A DNA stretch of 64,000 bases from Bemisia tabaci (taxonomy: Eukaryota; Arthropoda; Insecta; Hemiptera; Aleyrodidae): NCBI RefSeq assembly GCF_918797505.1, contig NC_092800.1, positions 23,079,577-23,143,576 of the forward strand. Reading direction: 5' to 3'. Below are positions 9,635 through 18,370 of the stretch, piece after piece. A program made the translations under genes and the position numbers. Below the pieces are notes generated by a model. That model saw nothing but the letters and a program-made list of their open reading frames with translations. It was not told the origin of the DNA and ran no database searches. How positions within the stretch are numbered: position 1 is the first letter of the stretch; each line of letters begins with the position of its first letter.

Positions 9635-10042
9635 CAGGGTTGCCACAAAATTTAGAGAATGAAATTCCCTGATTTCCTTGACACATTTGAGTGAAATTCC
9701 CTGATTTACTTGACACATTTGAATGAAATTCCCTGATTTTCTTGACACATTTGAGTGAAATTCCCTGATTTCCTTAACACATTTGAATGAAATTCCCTTT
9801 TTTCCTTGACACGTTTGAGTGAAATTCCCTGACAATTAACTATGTGCCATACGGCCAAAAATACATGATAAGAAATAGTTTCCAGGCTAAATTCGGTGTT
9901 CAAGACGTCAAATTCATTCTAGAAAGCGAATAAAGGTACTTAAACTAACAATTTTCCCCGATTTCCCGACTCTTCCAAAACTTTCGACACTTTCCCTGAC
10001 AGTCCCCGGTTTTCCTGGTATTCCCTGACCATGACAACCCTG
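9635..10042. mobile_element. Fam-H copy 1, with an internal 32-bp tandem array
   Basis: The left end CAGGGTTGCCACAAAATTTA and the right end ...CCATGACAACCCTG match the Fam-H ends. The interior carries the family's ATTCCCTGA-type motifs, GACGTCAAATTCATTCTAGA and a right half rich in TTTCCCTGAC. Between 9659 and 9832 a 32-bp unit (GAAATTCCCTGATTTCC + TTGACACATTTGAGT) is repeated about five times. Other full or near-full copies are at 33734 and 62218, and an expanded array is at 62869. Confidence 0.85.
9659..9832. repeat. 32-bp tandem repeat within Fam-H
   Basis: Five successive units of GAAATTCCCTGATTT(C/A)C.TTGACACATTTGA(G/A)T with a few substitutions, followed by a partial unit. The repetitive minus-strand open frame over this stretch (recurring REFHS-like peptides) is a by-product. 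Confidence 0.85.
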
Positions 10043-10324
10043 TCCTTTCCCCATCACTGTAGCGCTATCATCAATGATTAAAGTTTCTTGATGGTCTGCC
10101 CGATAGGGCATCGCTGGTCGGGTTGGGGGTGGCCGAGAAGGGCAGCGAAGTGCAGCGAGCGAGTTCAAGGTCGGATCAATTCACCTGCCCAATGAGCGCT
10201 GACTCATTCCTGAACGCGGACGCGGCGTCTGGAGCAGTCCCGGGACTCCGGAGTGCCCTGGAGTTGTAGTCCCGGGACCCGGGTCACAGGGCCTGGACGG
10301 CGAGCGCCATAGTTCGTCGCTCCC
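10043..10324. other. unannotated GC-rich sequence
   Basis: Contains short CCCGGGAC-type palindromes near 10235-10280. No gene recognised. Confidence 0.35.
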
Positions 10325-10428
10325 CTGACGTAAGGGCGTATCTCAATATCCACGTGAGCCTTGTTCTCGGTATGAGTCTATGATTTCCTGGGCTCATGTG
10401 GAAAAAGAGATACTCCCTCCGCCGGAAG
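10325..10428. mobile_element. Fam-V copy 1: short palindromic element
   Basis: TGACGTAAGGGCGTATCTCA and a CACGTGAGCC segment are mirrored by GGGCTCATGTGG and AGAGATACTCCCTCCG. Two related copies lie at 32466-32571 and about 49180-49282. The boundaries are approximate. Confidence 0.6.
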
Positions 10429-10907
10429 AGCGCCATAATTGCGCCGGCATCGACTCCGGCTCGGAGCTCCCCTGTCGTTGCTCTCCGGAGCGTGAATGGC
10501 AACTACCTGTGCTTAGCTCCGGTGTTGCCGCATCTGACAAAGTCGCCTATTTCCACGGTCGGAAATCTTAATATCTAATTTGAAAAATAGAATGAAATTG
10601 TGAATCAACCACTGTACTAATTGCGAGGGGCGTTGGTTCATTTGAAAGGTGTTGTTCTCAATGCTTCGGGAAAACTATAAATTATTTTCTGGGGTTCGTC
10701 CCCGATTTTTAAATCCCTAAAAACTCATAAATTGGATGAGGGGAAGTGGGGGTTTTTTGTTTTTTGTTTTTCGGAAAAGTTTTGTTGCTACGCATCTTAC
10801 TTTACTGTTTGCTGTCTTTTTATCAGCTGTTTTCATTCAACAATCATCATTAAGTGAGGTTACTTCCAACACTCAACTGCCATCAACTTACATTTTTCTT
10901 TTCCCGC

Positions 10908-10940
<33 letters not shown>

Positions 10941-11211
10941 GGTTTTTCATGATTGGTTCCATCTTTTTCCTATTGCCAATTTTTCCTCATTAAGTCAATA
11001 ACCTCCAAGTTTTTTTTCTCATTTCCGATCAGAACTTTTCACGCTGTTTCTTTTCAATGTGTATAAATATGTTTATTATTAATTTCCATTTTCATTTCAT
11101 CCTTTTTCTTCTGATTTATTTTTTTTAATTTAAAAATTGAACTTTTCAGTTATGATTTTGTTAAAATAATAATAATTTTTACTAATTTTAATTTTAAATT
11201 TAACAGTTGTT
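10429..11211. other. unannotated region upstream of the Helitron relic, T-rich
   Basis: Contains long T-runs at about 10909-10938. Sequence from about 10740 is strongly T-rich on the plus strand. A T-rich open frame here encodes mostly phenylalanine and is not a gene. The Helitron 5' end may lie in this interval, but I could not place it. Confidence 0.4.
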
Positions 11212-11691
11212 ATGAGTGAAATTTTCAATGACCGAGGCGGTCGTCCTCCAAAACGTGGTCGCGTTTTCCAGAATTCTTCGCATGTTCGTTTAGTGAAGCA
11301 AGAACTTAACTCTGTTATTAGTATAGAAAATCAAAGTTTCATTTCTTCATTTCGGAAGTATAAAATTGATGATCAGAACTTTGATGAAAATTTTGTTACC
11401 AAATTTTCAGTCGGTTCAATGAATATAATTTGTCATCATTGTGATGCTCGCCATTTTCAGGGTGAAATGTCCAATGGTCATTTTAATAACTGCTGCCAAA
11501 ATGGCTTAATTTCTTTACCGAGTATTCGGACAAATACCGATTTGAAATCATTATTTTTATATTCCTCCAAATTTCATAAAGCATATCAGAAATTATAATA
11601 GTGCTGTTGCTTTTGCCTCTTTCTCTGCAAATCGAATTGATATTCCGGGTGATGGACCTTATTGCTTTAAAGTTCAAGGATCCATATATAG
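11212..11691 (+). pseudogene. Helitron Rep-helicase, N-terminal fragment (frameshifted)
   Basis: Helitron transposases combine an HUH-type Rep nuclease with a helicase, for rolling-circle transposition. The frame from ATG at 11212 runs 128 codons to a stop at 11598. It contains the family-typical cysteine region: C74-x2-C77, then DARHFQGEM, then FNNCCQNG (residues 91-98), LPSI and a DLKSLF segment. At about 11577-11582 the frame must shift by one base. From 11582 the sequence continues as HIRNYNSAVAFASFSANRID and then PGDGPYCFKVQGSIYR, the usual continuation in Helitrons. A GTAAGT at 11692 looks like a splice donor. No HUH motif or helicase domain follows before the 3' terminus, so the copy is truncated or internally deleted. 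The recognition is from remembered family motifs, and no alignment was run. Confidence 0.85.
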
Positions 11692-11777
11692 GTAAGTTTA
11701 TTTAATATTTACCGTTACGTAACGTACTTTTTTCAGTTTCTCAGTCCGTCCCTCCCTCCTTCCCACCCCTTAACGCA

Positions 11778-11801
11778 TCCGGAATGCAGCTGCATTCCGG
11801 A
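11778..11801. repeat. 24-bp perfect palindrome inside the Helitron relic
   Basis: TCCGGAATGCAG followed directly by CTGCATTCCGGA, with no loop. It lies about 90 bp after the last coding remnant and is followed by a purine-rich tract. Confidence 0.8.
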
Positions 11802-12184
11802 AAAAAAGAAAAGACAAAAGGAGGAAAGAAGAAGAGCAAAGTTGTAGGAAATATAGGAAGAAAAGCAGGACAGAAATGGCAAAAGAAGAATCAACAATTT
11901 AATCGAAAAAAAAGCAAAGTATTTAAAAAATAAAAAAAGATCTTCTTTAAAATTAGTTTGAAAACAAATGTAAAACCTAAAAAATAATTTTGTATGAAGA
12001 TTAAAACAAAATTTTAGTTTAAAGTTTACTAAATAAAATTACAATTTTTGAAAAAATTTGTTATATTTATTCTCTCAAAGAAATAATTAGACCCGATTCA
12101 AAGACAAAACAGAAAATTAAATGAAATAAATAAATAAAAAAAAAAAAAAAACATGTGAAAGTGAAAAGTGTACAGGAAAAATAA
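11802..12184. other. AT-rich non-coding tail of the Helitron relic
   Basis: Purine-rich on the plus strand (GGAAAAAAAGAAAAG-like) and then very AT-rich. No coding remnant of the helicase domain is visible. Confidence 0.45.
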
Positions 12185-12215
12185 GGGGCTGCGAAGCAGC
12201 TCCAGAAGCCCCTAG
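12185..12215 (+). mobile_element. Putative Helitron 3' terminus (hairpin + CTAG)
   Basis: GGGGCTGC-GAA-GCAGCTCC at 12185-12203 forms an 8-bp stem (one G-T pair) with a triloop. It is followed by 8 bases and then CTAG at 12212-12215, with T as the next base. Helitrons end in a hairpin about 10 nt before CTRR and insert between A and T. The position downstream of Helitron protein remnants supports the call. The matching 5' TC terminus was not located. Confidence 0.7.
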
Positions 12216-12252
12216 TTATATAGAATATGAAAAAAAATATAAATTTACATTG

Positions 12253-12454
12253 CACTGGAAAAAAAACACATTGGATCTAGAGTCCAAACTCTTAAAAACA
12301 TCGACAAGAAAAATACTCTTGATTCAATCGGATTTAAGCTTAAATCAAGAACCAAGCCTCTAATATGAGCGGATTTCCTTTTGATTTAAGCTTAAATCTG
12401 ATTGAATCAAGAGTCCTTTTTCTTGTCATGTTTTCAAGAGTCTGGACTCTAGAT
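12253..12454. mobile_element. Fam-A copy 4, right end missing
   Basis: Starts with the standard CACTGGAAAAAAAACACATT and runs through both arms, but breaks off after AGTCTGGACTCTAGAT. The terminal CCAATGTG...CCAGTG is replaced by ATCGTTGATCAGG and a GATCCGATC-rich stretch. Confidence 0.88.
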
Positions 12455-12462
12455 ATCGTTGA

Positions 12463-12530
12463 TCAGGATTCGATTCAGATCCGATCCGGATCCGATCCGA
12501 TCAGGATCGGATCGATTTCGTTGATCAGGA
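12463..12530. repeat. GATC-rich short-period repeat
   Basis: Overlapping GATCCGATC/GATCAGGATC words are repeated several times at the point where Fam-A copy 4 is truncated. Possibly slippage or a scar of the event that removed the element's end. Confidence 0.55.
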
Positions 12531-12894
12531 TGCAAGTCGGACGTTATATCTATGCCGCGTTGCCATTTTTCCCGGATGACTAGATAGCCGAGTTTTTTGG
12601 AATAAGATCTTTTGACACCTATGGACATTTTTAAAACTTCTATTCGAGAAAATTAAAAACGCCGTTTGAGCACTCTGACCTAACTAAATTTCTTTTGATA
12701 AAAATGAATTTTCAAGAAAACCAGTGAAGATCTTTTGACCAGTTTTTCGGAGAATTTTTCTCGTAATTTTATAGTAAGTACTTACTTGAAGAATCACATA
12801 CGATAAGTGTTCGAAACTCATCTCTGAGTTTCGGGAGTTATGTAGCCCATAAAGCTAGATTTTTAGGGGCCATTGAATATTATTTGGGGGCCAA
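12531..12894. other. unannotated sequence
   Basis: Near 12540-12830 there are faint similarities to Fam-E interiors (TTTTCAAGAAAACC, AGAATTTTTCTCG), but no ends. Not assigned. Confidence 0.35.
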
Positions 12895-13126
12895 CACTGG
12901 AAAAAAAAAACAAATTGCATCTTGAGTCCAGACTCTTGAAAACATTGACAAGAAAAAATACTCTTGATTCAATCGGATTTTTGCTTGAATCAAAACGAAA
13001 TCCGCATAAATTAAGAGGTTTGGTTCTTGATTTAAGCTGGATTCTGATTGAATCAAGAGTACTTTTTCTTGCCGATGTTTTTAAGAGTCTGGACTCTAGA
13101 TCCAATGTGTTTTTTTTTTTCCAGTG
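12895..13126. mobile_element. Fam-A copy 5
   Basis: 232 bp with both CACTGG and CCAGTG termini and an almost complete palindrome. The subterminal A-run and T-run are lengthened. No TA flanks, so the target sites have decayed or the insertion is old. Confidence 0.9.
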
Positions 13127-13650
13127 AAATTAACAGAAGAATTGAGATTTTTTTCTGGGGGGGGGGGGGAGGTGGGGCAATTTTTAGGGGCCACGTTAAG
13201 CGCATAGCTTTCATTTCTTAGGCGCCTTGACTCGTTTCTTAGGCGCATTTGGCGCGTTGGCGCCTGTGAGTTTCGAACACTGCATACGACGTCATTCTCC
13301 AGCACGGCAGAAACGTAGTCTAATTTTAACAGTCGGGTGGATGATTGATGATGGTAGGAGTGTTGGAACTGGTTCGGTGATAGCTCTCGGTGTTATATCG
13401 GCCCTCCCGCGGTGCGGCGCGATTTCGCGGACAGGCCGTAAGGCTCGAAAAGCAGGGCAGGTTAGCCGCAATGTCAGTTGTCATATCCCGGGTCTCATTA
13501 GAGTGACAGACGTCACAGGTTGCTACCCGAAAGCTCGCTCGATCCCGTGACACGGTTCCGACGTCGAGCGACTTAAATTGTTATTTTATAGGCATCCGTA
13601 ACTTTCGTCTTTGGCATTGATCGCCACGGGCCGCCTTTAACCTTACTCGC
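13127..13650. other. unannotated, with a Fam-E right-end scrap
   Basis: A G-run lies at about 13158-13169. The Fam-E right-end sequence GCATACGACGTCATTCTCCAG + CACGGCAG is present at about 13282-13310 without a left partner. The remainder is CpG-containing with no gene recognised. Confidence 0.4.
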
Positions 13651-13695
13651 CCGTTCGCGATATATCGATTGATATGCCTGCCATTCAAACCTATG

Positions 13696-14446
13696 CTGCC
13701 GTGCTAAGGAGGAACGCCGTAAGAGCCTTCAGACGTCGCCAAATTTCTTCCGATAAAAACCGAAATAGCTATTAAAATGGAGATGTTGCATGTGTGAGGG
13801 ATTTGCGATTTGACCGTTGTTTCTTATGTAAAAGTTCGCGAGAAACACGATGGTGCGACTGGTTTTCTCTGAAATCATCTCCCAAGCTCAAAAAAAGCTC
13901 TCTAAGTGAGGCCAAAATGGAGGGGATATCCCGCCCTACCCTGAGAGTCCACCTCTACATCAAAACAAACTCTCCATGCAAAGATAGGGAGCAAATACAT
14001 TGACAGGACTGCCACTTCATTTGGGGACTCCAAAACTGAAAACACGGCAACCCTGCGAATGTATTTGCTCCCTATCTTTGCATGGAGAGTTAGTTTTGAT
14101 GTAGAGGTGGACTCTCAGGGTAGGGTGGGATATCCCCTCCATTTTGGCCTCAACTTGAGAGTTTTTTATGAGCTTAGGAGTTGATTTTAGAGAAAACCAG
14201 TGGCACCATCGTGTTTCTCGCGAGCTTTTACATAAGAAACAACAGTCAAATCGCAAATCCCTCACACATGCAACATCTCCATTGAGAATATTATTTTCCA
14301 AAAATTTCGTACGCGATTTAATCTAAAATATCTGAAAATTTCAAAGAAAAATGTGCGTGAATGTCGTCAAAAATACATATTTTATCAGGGGAAACTTGGC
14401 AACTCTCGAATGTTCATACGGCGTTCTTCCTTAAGTAGCACGGCAG
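13696..14446. mobile_element. Fam-E copy 3, containing Fam-F
   Basis: Left end CTGCCGTGCTAAGGAGGAAC, right end GGCGTTCTTCCTTAAGTAGC + ACGGCAG. Intact Fam-E copies are about 235-255 bp. This one is 751 bp because a complete Fam-F lies inside it, so the order of insertion was C, then E, then F. Confidence 0.87.
13776..14283. mobile_element. Fam-F copy 2: foldback element nested in Fam-E
   Basis: 508 bp with arms beginning AATGGAGATGTTGCATGTGT and ending in the inverse. Arm identity is high (the two mirror-image frames share the RDLRFD, CFLCKSSRETRW and LRVHLYIKTNSPC peptides). The centre near 14010-14050 is not palindromic. Confidence 0.87.
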
Positions 14447-14478
14447 TATGGAAAAGGATCGATAGACATGGGTGCTTG

Positions 14479-14671
14479 CAATGCACACCTTAAAAATCGA
14501 TTCTCAACCATAGCTTCTAATGGGGAAGTATCGATAGTTGGAACGCACACCTTAATAATCGATTCTTAACCATAGCTTCTAATGGGGAAGTATCGATATA
14601 TCGATAGTTGGAACGCACACCTTAATAATCGATTCTTAACCATAGCTTCTAATGGGAAAGTATCGATAGTC
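14479..14671. repeat. Tandem triplication inside Fam-C copy 3
   Basis: The segment GCACACCTTAAWAATCGATT, CTTAACCATAGCTTCTAATG and GGGAAGTATCGATA occurs three times, at starts near 14482, 14544 and 14614. Spacings are about 62 and 70 bp, the longer one due to an extra TATATCGA. Confidence 0.82.
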
Positions 14672-14693
14672 GATCGTTCATACCTCGCCACTG

Positions 14694-15239
14694 GTTGCAC
14701 CTTGCTTTCTCGCTGGACGAACATGAAATAAATTTGTAGATTTCAAAACTGCGCACGATACCCGGTGTATATTTAGTGTTCCAGCTTGTTAGACAACCTG
14801 CGCGTGCCAGCCAAGAAATGGGTGGTGTCAGTTTGGCTTCAGGTAGGAATAATGAAAAGCTGCATGGTTTGCGCGAAGAATGAGACAATAACATGGGTCT
14901 AGATCATGGTGTCTATAAGACAGGGATTCATCAGGGAATAAAAAATTTTAGGGATATTCAGGTATAAATCAAAAAATCTGTTCCAGAAACTCGGAATCTT
15001 TTCTTCTACATGTACCGCTTAAAGCCATTGCTTTTGCTATTTGCGGAGATTTTCAGTGTCTTTTGTTATTAAGGTTTATGTTATCCACCTCAGCTGTCAT
15101 TATTGGCCTCTCGAATGATACATTTGAATCTTATGATATCATTATCATTATAATGAAGAAGCTTTTATTGACCAAAGTGTAATATCAAGAAAGCGTTTGG
15201 AATTAAAAAGTGTGTGCCCCAAAGAACTGGCTAAAAAAT
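14694..15239. other. unannotated sequence
   Basis: No repeat partner, no end structures and no convincing gene. Confidence 0.4.
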
Positions 15240-15430
15240 GGAAACAAATTGAAAATTTTAGGAAGAAGGATTTTTGTGCAAAGTTCAGTGAATATTCTGC
15301 ATAGTGCGAAGCAAATTCCTTAACATTTTCAAAGGAATCCGCACAAACATTCTCTTGTAAAAAATTAAATTGCTCAGTTAATTTTGGCAATAGCTAATGT
15401 GGCTTGGTCTCTTTCTGCTAAACGCTGTCC
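15240..15430. mobile_element. Fam-N copy 1 (left end unclear)
   Basis: Shares TTTTTGTGCAAAGTTCAGTG, GCGAAGCAAATTCCTTAA and AAGGAATCCGCACAAAC with copies at 41335, 42009 and 57383. It ends TGGCTTGGTCTCTTTCTGCT + AAACGC. Intact copies are palindromic with TGGACCGCGTTAAGCAGAAA ends. Confidence 0.65.
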
Positions 15431-15529
15431 TATAAGCATAAATACGTCCATTTAAGGCCTAATTTCTTCCGAAAATATCCCATACGGTCTCAACATGAAA
15501 CAAAATCCGATCGTAAAAACGTCGTCCAT

Positions 15530-15920
15530 TTAGAGTTCGGGCCAGTCGTTCTCTCTCCAAAAGACGGGTTCCCTCGCGAGCCGGAGGCGCATCGCGAATC
15601 TCGAACTCGCCGTTTGGGGAAACGAGTGTCAACGATGACTGATGAGGAGGTGCATATTTTTCGGCAGCGAACCGGTTCACCGCGCTGCTGCACCGGTTGG
15701 AAGCGTCGAACGTATCGAATTCGGGCAACGGCAGACTTGCGGACGCCTCGGTGGGACCTGGCACAACCTGCGAGTCGGAAAACGGAGCGTCGCGACGCCG
15801 ACGCCGACGCGAGACCCGAGACGTCGAAATCGACGCGCAACGGGACCGCGTGACTCATCGGCGTCGTTCCTCGTCCGTGCACCGCACCGCGCTCCGTTGC
15901 CAACCGAGACGAAAATAGAC
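15530..15920. other. CpG-rich stretch without recognised gene
   Basis: Conspicuously CpG-dense compared with its neighbours. It has overlapping open frames on both strands (up to 137 codons on the minus strand) that are arginine-rich and lack any domain. It could be a 5' exon or promoter island, but nothing demonstrates transcription. Confidence 0.35.
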
Positions 15921-15949
15921 CGAATTAGGGTACCTACATAGGTAGAGAT

Positions 15950-16264
15950 AGAGTTCCTTCATACTTACAATTAGAGTCAAGGACAACACCCCCTCATGGA
16001 GTCACAAACGGGAATAAAGATTACACAAATTGAACGTTATTCGTAATCTTTGATCGGCCCATTCTCAAATTCCTTTCTCCGATCCCTCTCTCATTCCGTT
16101 TGTTCCTTTCCGAACCCGTAATTCCCTGGTCCATTCCAGATTATAATCTTTGCAATCGATGAAACTGTAATCTTTATTCCCGTTTGTGACACTGTGAAGG
16201 CCTAAAATACGGGAACCAATCAGAAATGGATTCGCATTGTCTCTCCGTATGTATGAAGGGACTC
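15950..16264. mobile_element. Fam-I copy 1
   Basis: Decayed left end AGAGTTCCTTCATACTTA and right end ...ATGAAGGGACTC. The interior has the family markers: CACAAACGGGAATAAAGATT, CGTAATCTTTGATCG, CATTCCAGATTATAATCTTT and ACCAATCAGAAATGGATTC. It lies head to head with copy 2, six bases away. Confidence 0.82.
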
Positions 16265-16269
16265 CACCC

Positions 16270-16572
16270 AGAGTCCCTTTATACTGAGAGTCAAGACAAT
16301 GTGAATCCATTTTGATTGGTTCCCGTATTTTAGGCCTTCACAGTGTCACAAACGGGATAAAGATTACAGTTTCATCGATTGCAAAGATTATAATCTGGAA
16401 TGGACCAGAGGATTACGGGTTCGGCAAGGAAAAATTGTGATGAGAGAGGGAACGGAGATAGGAATTCGGGAATAGGTTGATCAAAGATTACAAAAAACGT
16501 CCGATTTGCGTAATCATTATTCCCGTTTGTGATATCCATTATCCGCGTTGTCTCTCTATAAAGGGGGACTCT
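16270..16572. mobile_element. Fam-I copy 2, in inverted orientation to copy 1
   Basis: Begins AGAGTCCCTTTATACTGAGA and ends ...AAGGGGGACTCT. Its internal markers appear in reverse order and orientation relative to copy 1 (GTGAATCCATTTTGATTGGT first, GATCAAAGATTACAAAAAAC last). Together the pair makes a 620-bp inverted repeat. Confidence 0.83.
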
Positions 16573-16576
16573 AATC

Positions 16577-16731
16577 GTCACCTTCCGGCCAAAGTATTAC
16601 AAGCGCCATGAGACGTTTAAAATTTTCCGCCGCCAATTAATTTTTTTACAGAGAAATTGTCCCAAAAAAATGGCGGCGGAACGTTTGAAACGTCGCATGG
16701 CGCTTGTGATACTTCGGCCGGAGGGTGGCGA
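16577..16731. mobile_element. Fam-J copy 1 (short form)
   Basis: CGTCACCTTCCGGCCAAAGT, TCACAAGCGCCATG-like and CCGCCGCCA segments are followed by the inverse GGCGGCGGAA, CATGGCGCTTGTGATAC and CGGCCGGAGGGTGGCG. About 155 bp. The longer forms at 44040 and 57741 have an extra central segment. Confidence 0.85.
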
Positions 16732-17265
16732 ACTATAGAACTTCCGAAAGCTCAGGAACACCGGCTAGAATGGGCTTAAAACGGCCTTGTCGATAATCCT
16801 CTTTCCCGTGATTCCCCTGTTTTCCCTGACTTGGTGAAACTCCCTGACATCCCCTGAATTTCCGACAATTTTGTGGCTATTTCACCATTTTTGAGATTTT
16901 ACATGTTGCAACATGGTCGAGAGACTGGCGGTCGTCGTGCTCATCTGAGCGGCAATGTAGTATTACAACCACCTCCCCCCCCCCCCTTCCAAGACGAGAC
17001 CCTACCATCGCATCGGCGCGGCAGTTCCCTCATATTACTGCCACCGTATAATTTTCCTCATCTTCACCGCGCGAAGAAGTAACGACCGAATGAAAGTGCT
17101 ACCAGAGACGGAATGTCGGAGGCATTCCCGCGCGCCGGGCCGTGATCCTGGACAAGCTGGAGCTGTGGTGGATCACCAGCGTGGCCAAACTATCATTGCT
17201 CATTTTTCATCTCTTCCTTGGATGAGAGGCCAGGACTGGGGCACATTGCTTCTTAAGTGGAACAA
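16732..17265. other. unannotated, with a Fam-H scrap and a C-run
   Basis: A Fam-H-like fragment (TTTTCCCTGACTTGGTGAAA, CTCCCTGACATCCCCTGA) lies near 16815-16865, and a C-run at about 16975-16986. No gene recognised. Confidence 0.4.
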
Positions 17266-17402
17266 CACTGACAAAAAAACCTCCGGTCGTAAGCCGTACT
17301 TACAGACTATAGAGACATACCGTTCGCTTTCTGAGCTTAGTAGCCGAAAGTTCCGGGCGTAGCACCCGGAGTAATCGAAGCTACGACTCTAGCACCTGGA
17401 AA
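17266..17402. mobile_element. Fam-B copy 2 (rearranged)
   Basis: CACTGACAAAAAAACCTCCG at the left end, then GTAAGCCGTACTTACAGACT, then GTAGCCGAAAGTTCCGGGCG + TAGCACCCGGAG. The right terminus is not recognisable. Confidence 0.65.
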
Positions 17403-17454
17403 TGAACCGAACGGTCGGTCACATGAACTGAAAGTTGGGTATAGTTGGGATGAT

Positions 17455-17695
17455 ATAGAACACCATGTTCTCATTTATTTTGTGGATATGTTATTTTATC
17501 AGCTTGAAAGTAAAACAGTTGAATCACGTGTTTCGCCTCGCATCCAACTTTTCTACTCCGCGTTAAAGTCTCTGAGTCAGCCGAAAAGAGTTTAAGTTTC
17601 CTTCATTTCATGGGTAGGCAATTTTACCTACTTGGAAGTCGAAATAGTTGTATCGCACGTTTTGCTCCATCTAACTTTTCTAATCTGCCTTAATC
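17455..17695. repeat. Fam-W tandem repeat, two units, opposite orientation
   Basis: The reverse complements of the 2640-3060 units are visible: CATCCAACTTTTCTACTCC + GCGTTAAAGTCTCTGAGTCA and, in the second unit, CATCTAACTTTTCTAATCTG. Both contain a GTTG(A/T)ATC-type segment. Confidence 0.72.
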
Positions 17696-18211
17696 GACAA
17701 TCGAATCGTCCGAAAATGCTATGAAGCCTCTTTAATACTCAGCTTGAAGACTTGGCGTAGGGTCCGATCTCACAATAATTAGCTGGACAAGATCCGGCCA
17801 CAAGGGCACAATTCAGTGATACGCGCAACAACTGGCCCATTGTCGAATTCTTTCAATGCTCGGTGCACGAACTCAAGACCTTGATCTGGACAAACGAAAA
17901 CCGAGCACTGGACCACAGCGGCAGGAATTTCACGGTGCGCCTTCAATTAAGGTACGGCCGTCCACAATGGCACTCCCGGCGGGCACTCACCAAGCTGCAG
18001 GTCACCAGGTGAGGCCAGCAGTGCCGTCTTTGGGAAGAACACCATATGAGCATTTGGATGTTGCCAAATTTCCAAGGACAAAAACATAATTTTTGCGTAC
18101 AGTTTCAACACCTGCTTCAAATTATTTTTTGAGGCACTAGAAAACTTTGCGCATGAGACTCAAAGAACAAAGTCAAATATTTGTTCAGGAAATTCGCTCG
18201 TTATTTTATAG
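17696..18211. other. unannotated, with a Fam-E left-end scrap
   Basis: GGGAAGAACACCATATGAGC + ATTTGGATGTTGCCAAATTT at about 18036-18075 matches the Fam-E left arm. A right-arm-like scrap follows Fam-X at about 18853-18890 (GTATGCTCATACGTTGTTTT). Fam-E may therefore have been split by the B and X elements in between. Confidence 0.45.
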
Positions 18212-18370
18212 ACACACGGGAAAAAGAACTTCGGCCGTTGAAGCCGTACTTACGGGTTATACAGACATACCGACCGCGTTCCGGGCGTAGCACCCGGAGC
18301 AGTCGAAGCTACGGCTCCAGCACCCGGAACTTTTGGCCTCTGAGTCCGGAACAGACGATGTGTCTATATA
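18212..18370. mobile_element. Fam-B copy 3
   Basis: Contains the Fam-B core: GAAGCCGTACTTACGGGTTA, AGACATACCG, GTTCCGGGCGTAGCACCCGG, AAGCTACGGCTCCAGCACCC and GTCCGGAACAGACGATGTGT. It abuts Fam-X directly. Confidence 0.72.

Larger units (their letters stand above)
13651..14693. mobile_element. Fam-C copy 3, interrupted by Fam-E and expanded internally
   Basis: The left half (GCGATATATCGATTGATATG, CATTCAAACCTATG) ends at 13695, and the right half resumes at 14447 with TATGGAAAAGGATCGATAG. TATG is therefore present on both sides of the inserted Fam-E. The right part then contains about three diverged tandem copies of CACACCTTAATAATCGATTC + TTAACCATAGCTTCTAATGG. It ends ...ACCTCGCCACTG. The left terminal CAGTGG is not recognisable. 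Confidence 0.8.

Noticed and set aside
9605..9903. Repetitive minus-strand frames with NFTQMCQ/EFHSNV-like peptides
   Set aside because: Translation of the 32-bp minisatellite in Fam-H. The unit length is not a multiple of three, which gives alternating phases, so it is not a repeat protein.
10736..10993. T-rich frame resembling a membrane protein
   Set aside because: Hydrophobicity comes from poly-T encoding phenylalanine and leucine. No start context or conservation signal.
12463..12530. GATC-rich stretch considered as a regulatory array
   Set aside because: It occurs exactly at the broken end of a Fam-A copy and looks like short-period slippage. No support for a binding function.
13794..14301. 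Two mirror-image frames with shared peptides (KTNSPCKDREQIH)
   Set aside because: They are read from the two inverted arms of Fam-F, so the shared peptide is a palindrome by-product.
15490..15903. 137-codon minus-strand frame in a CpG-rich block
   Set aside because: Overlapped by several other frames of similar length on both strands. GC-rich DNA lacks stop codons, and no domain was seen.
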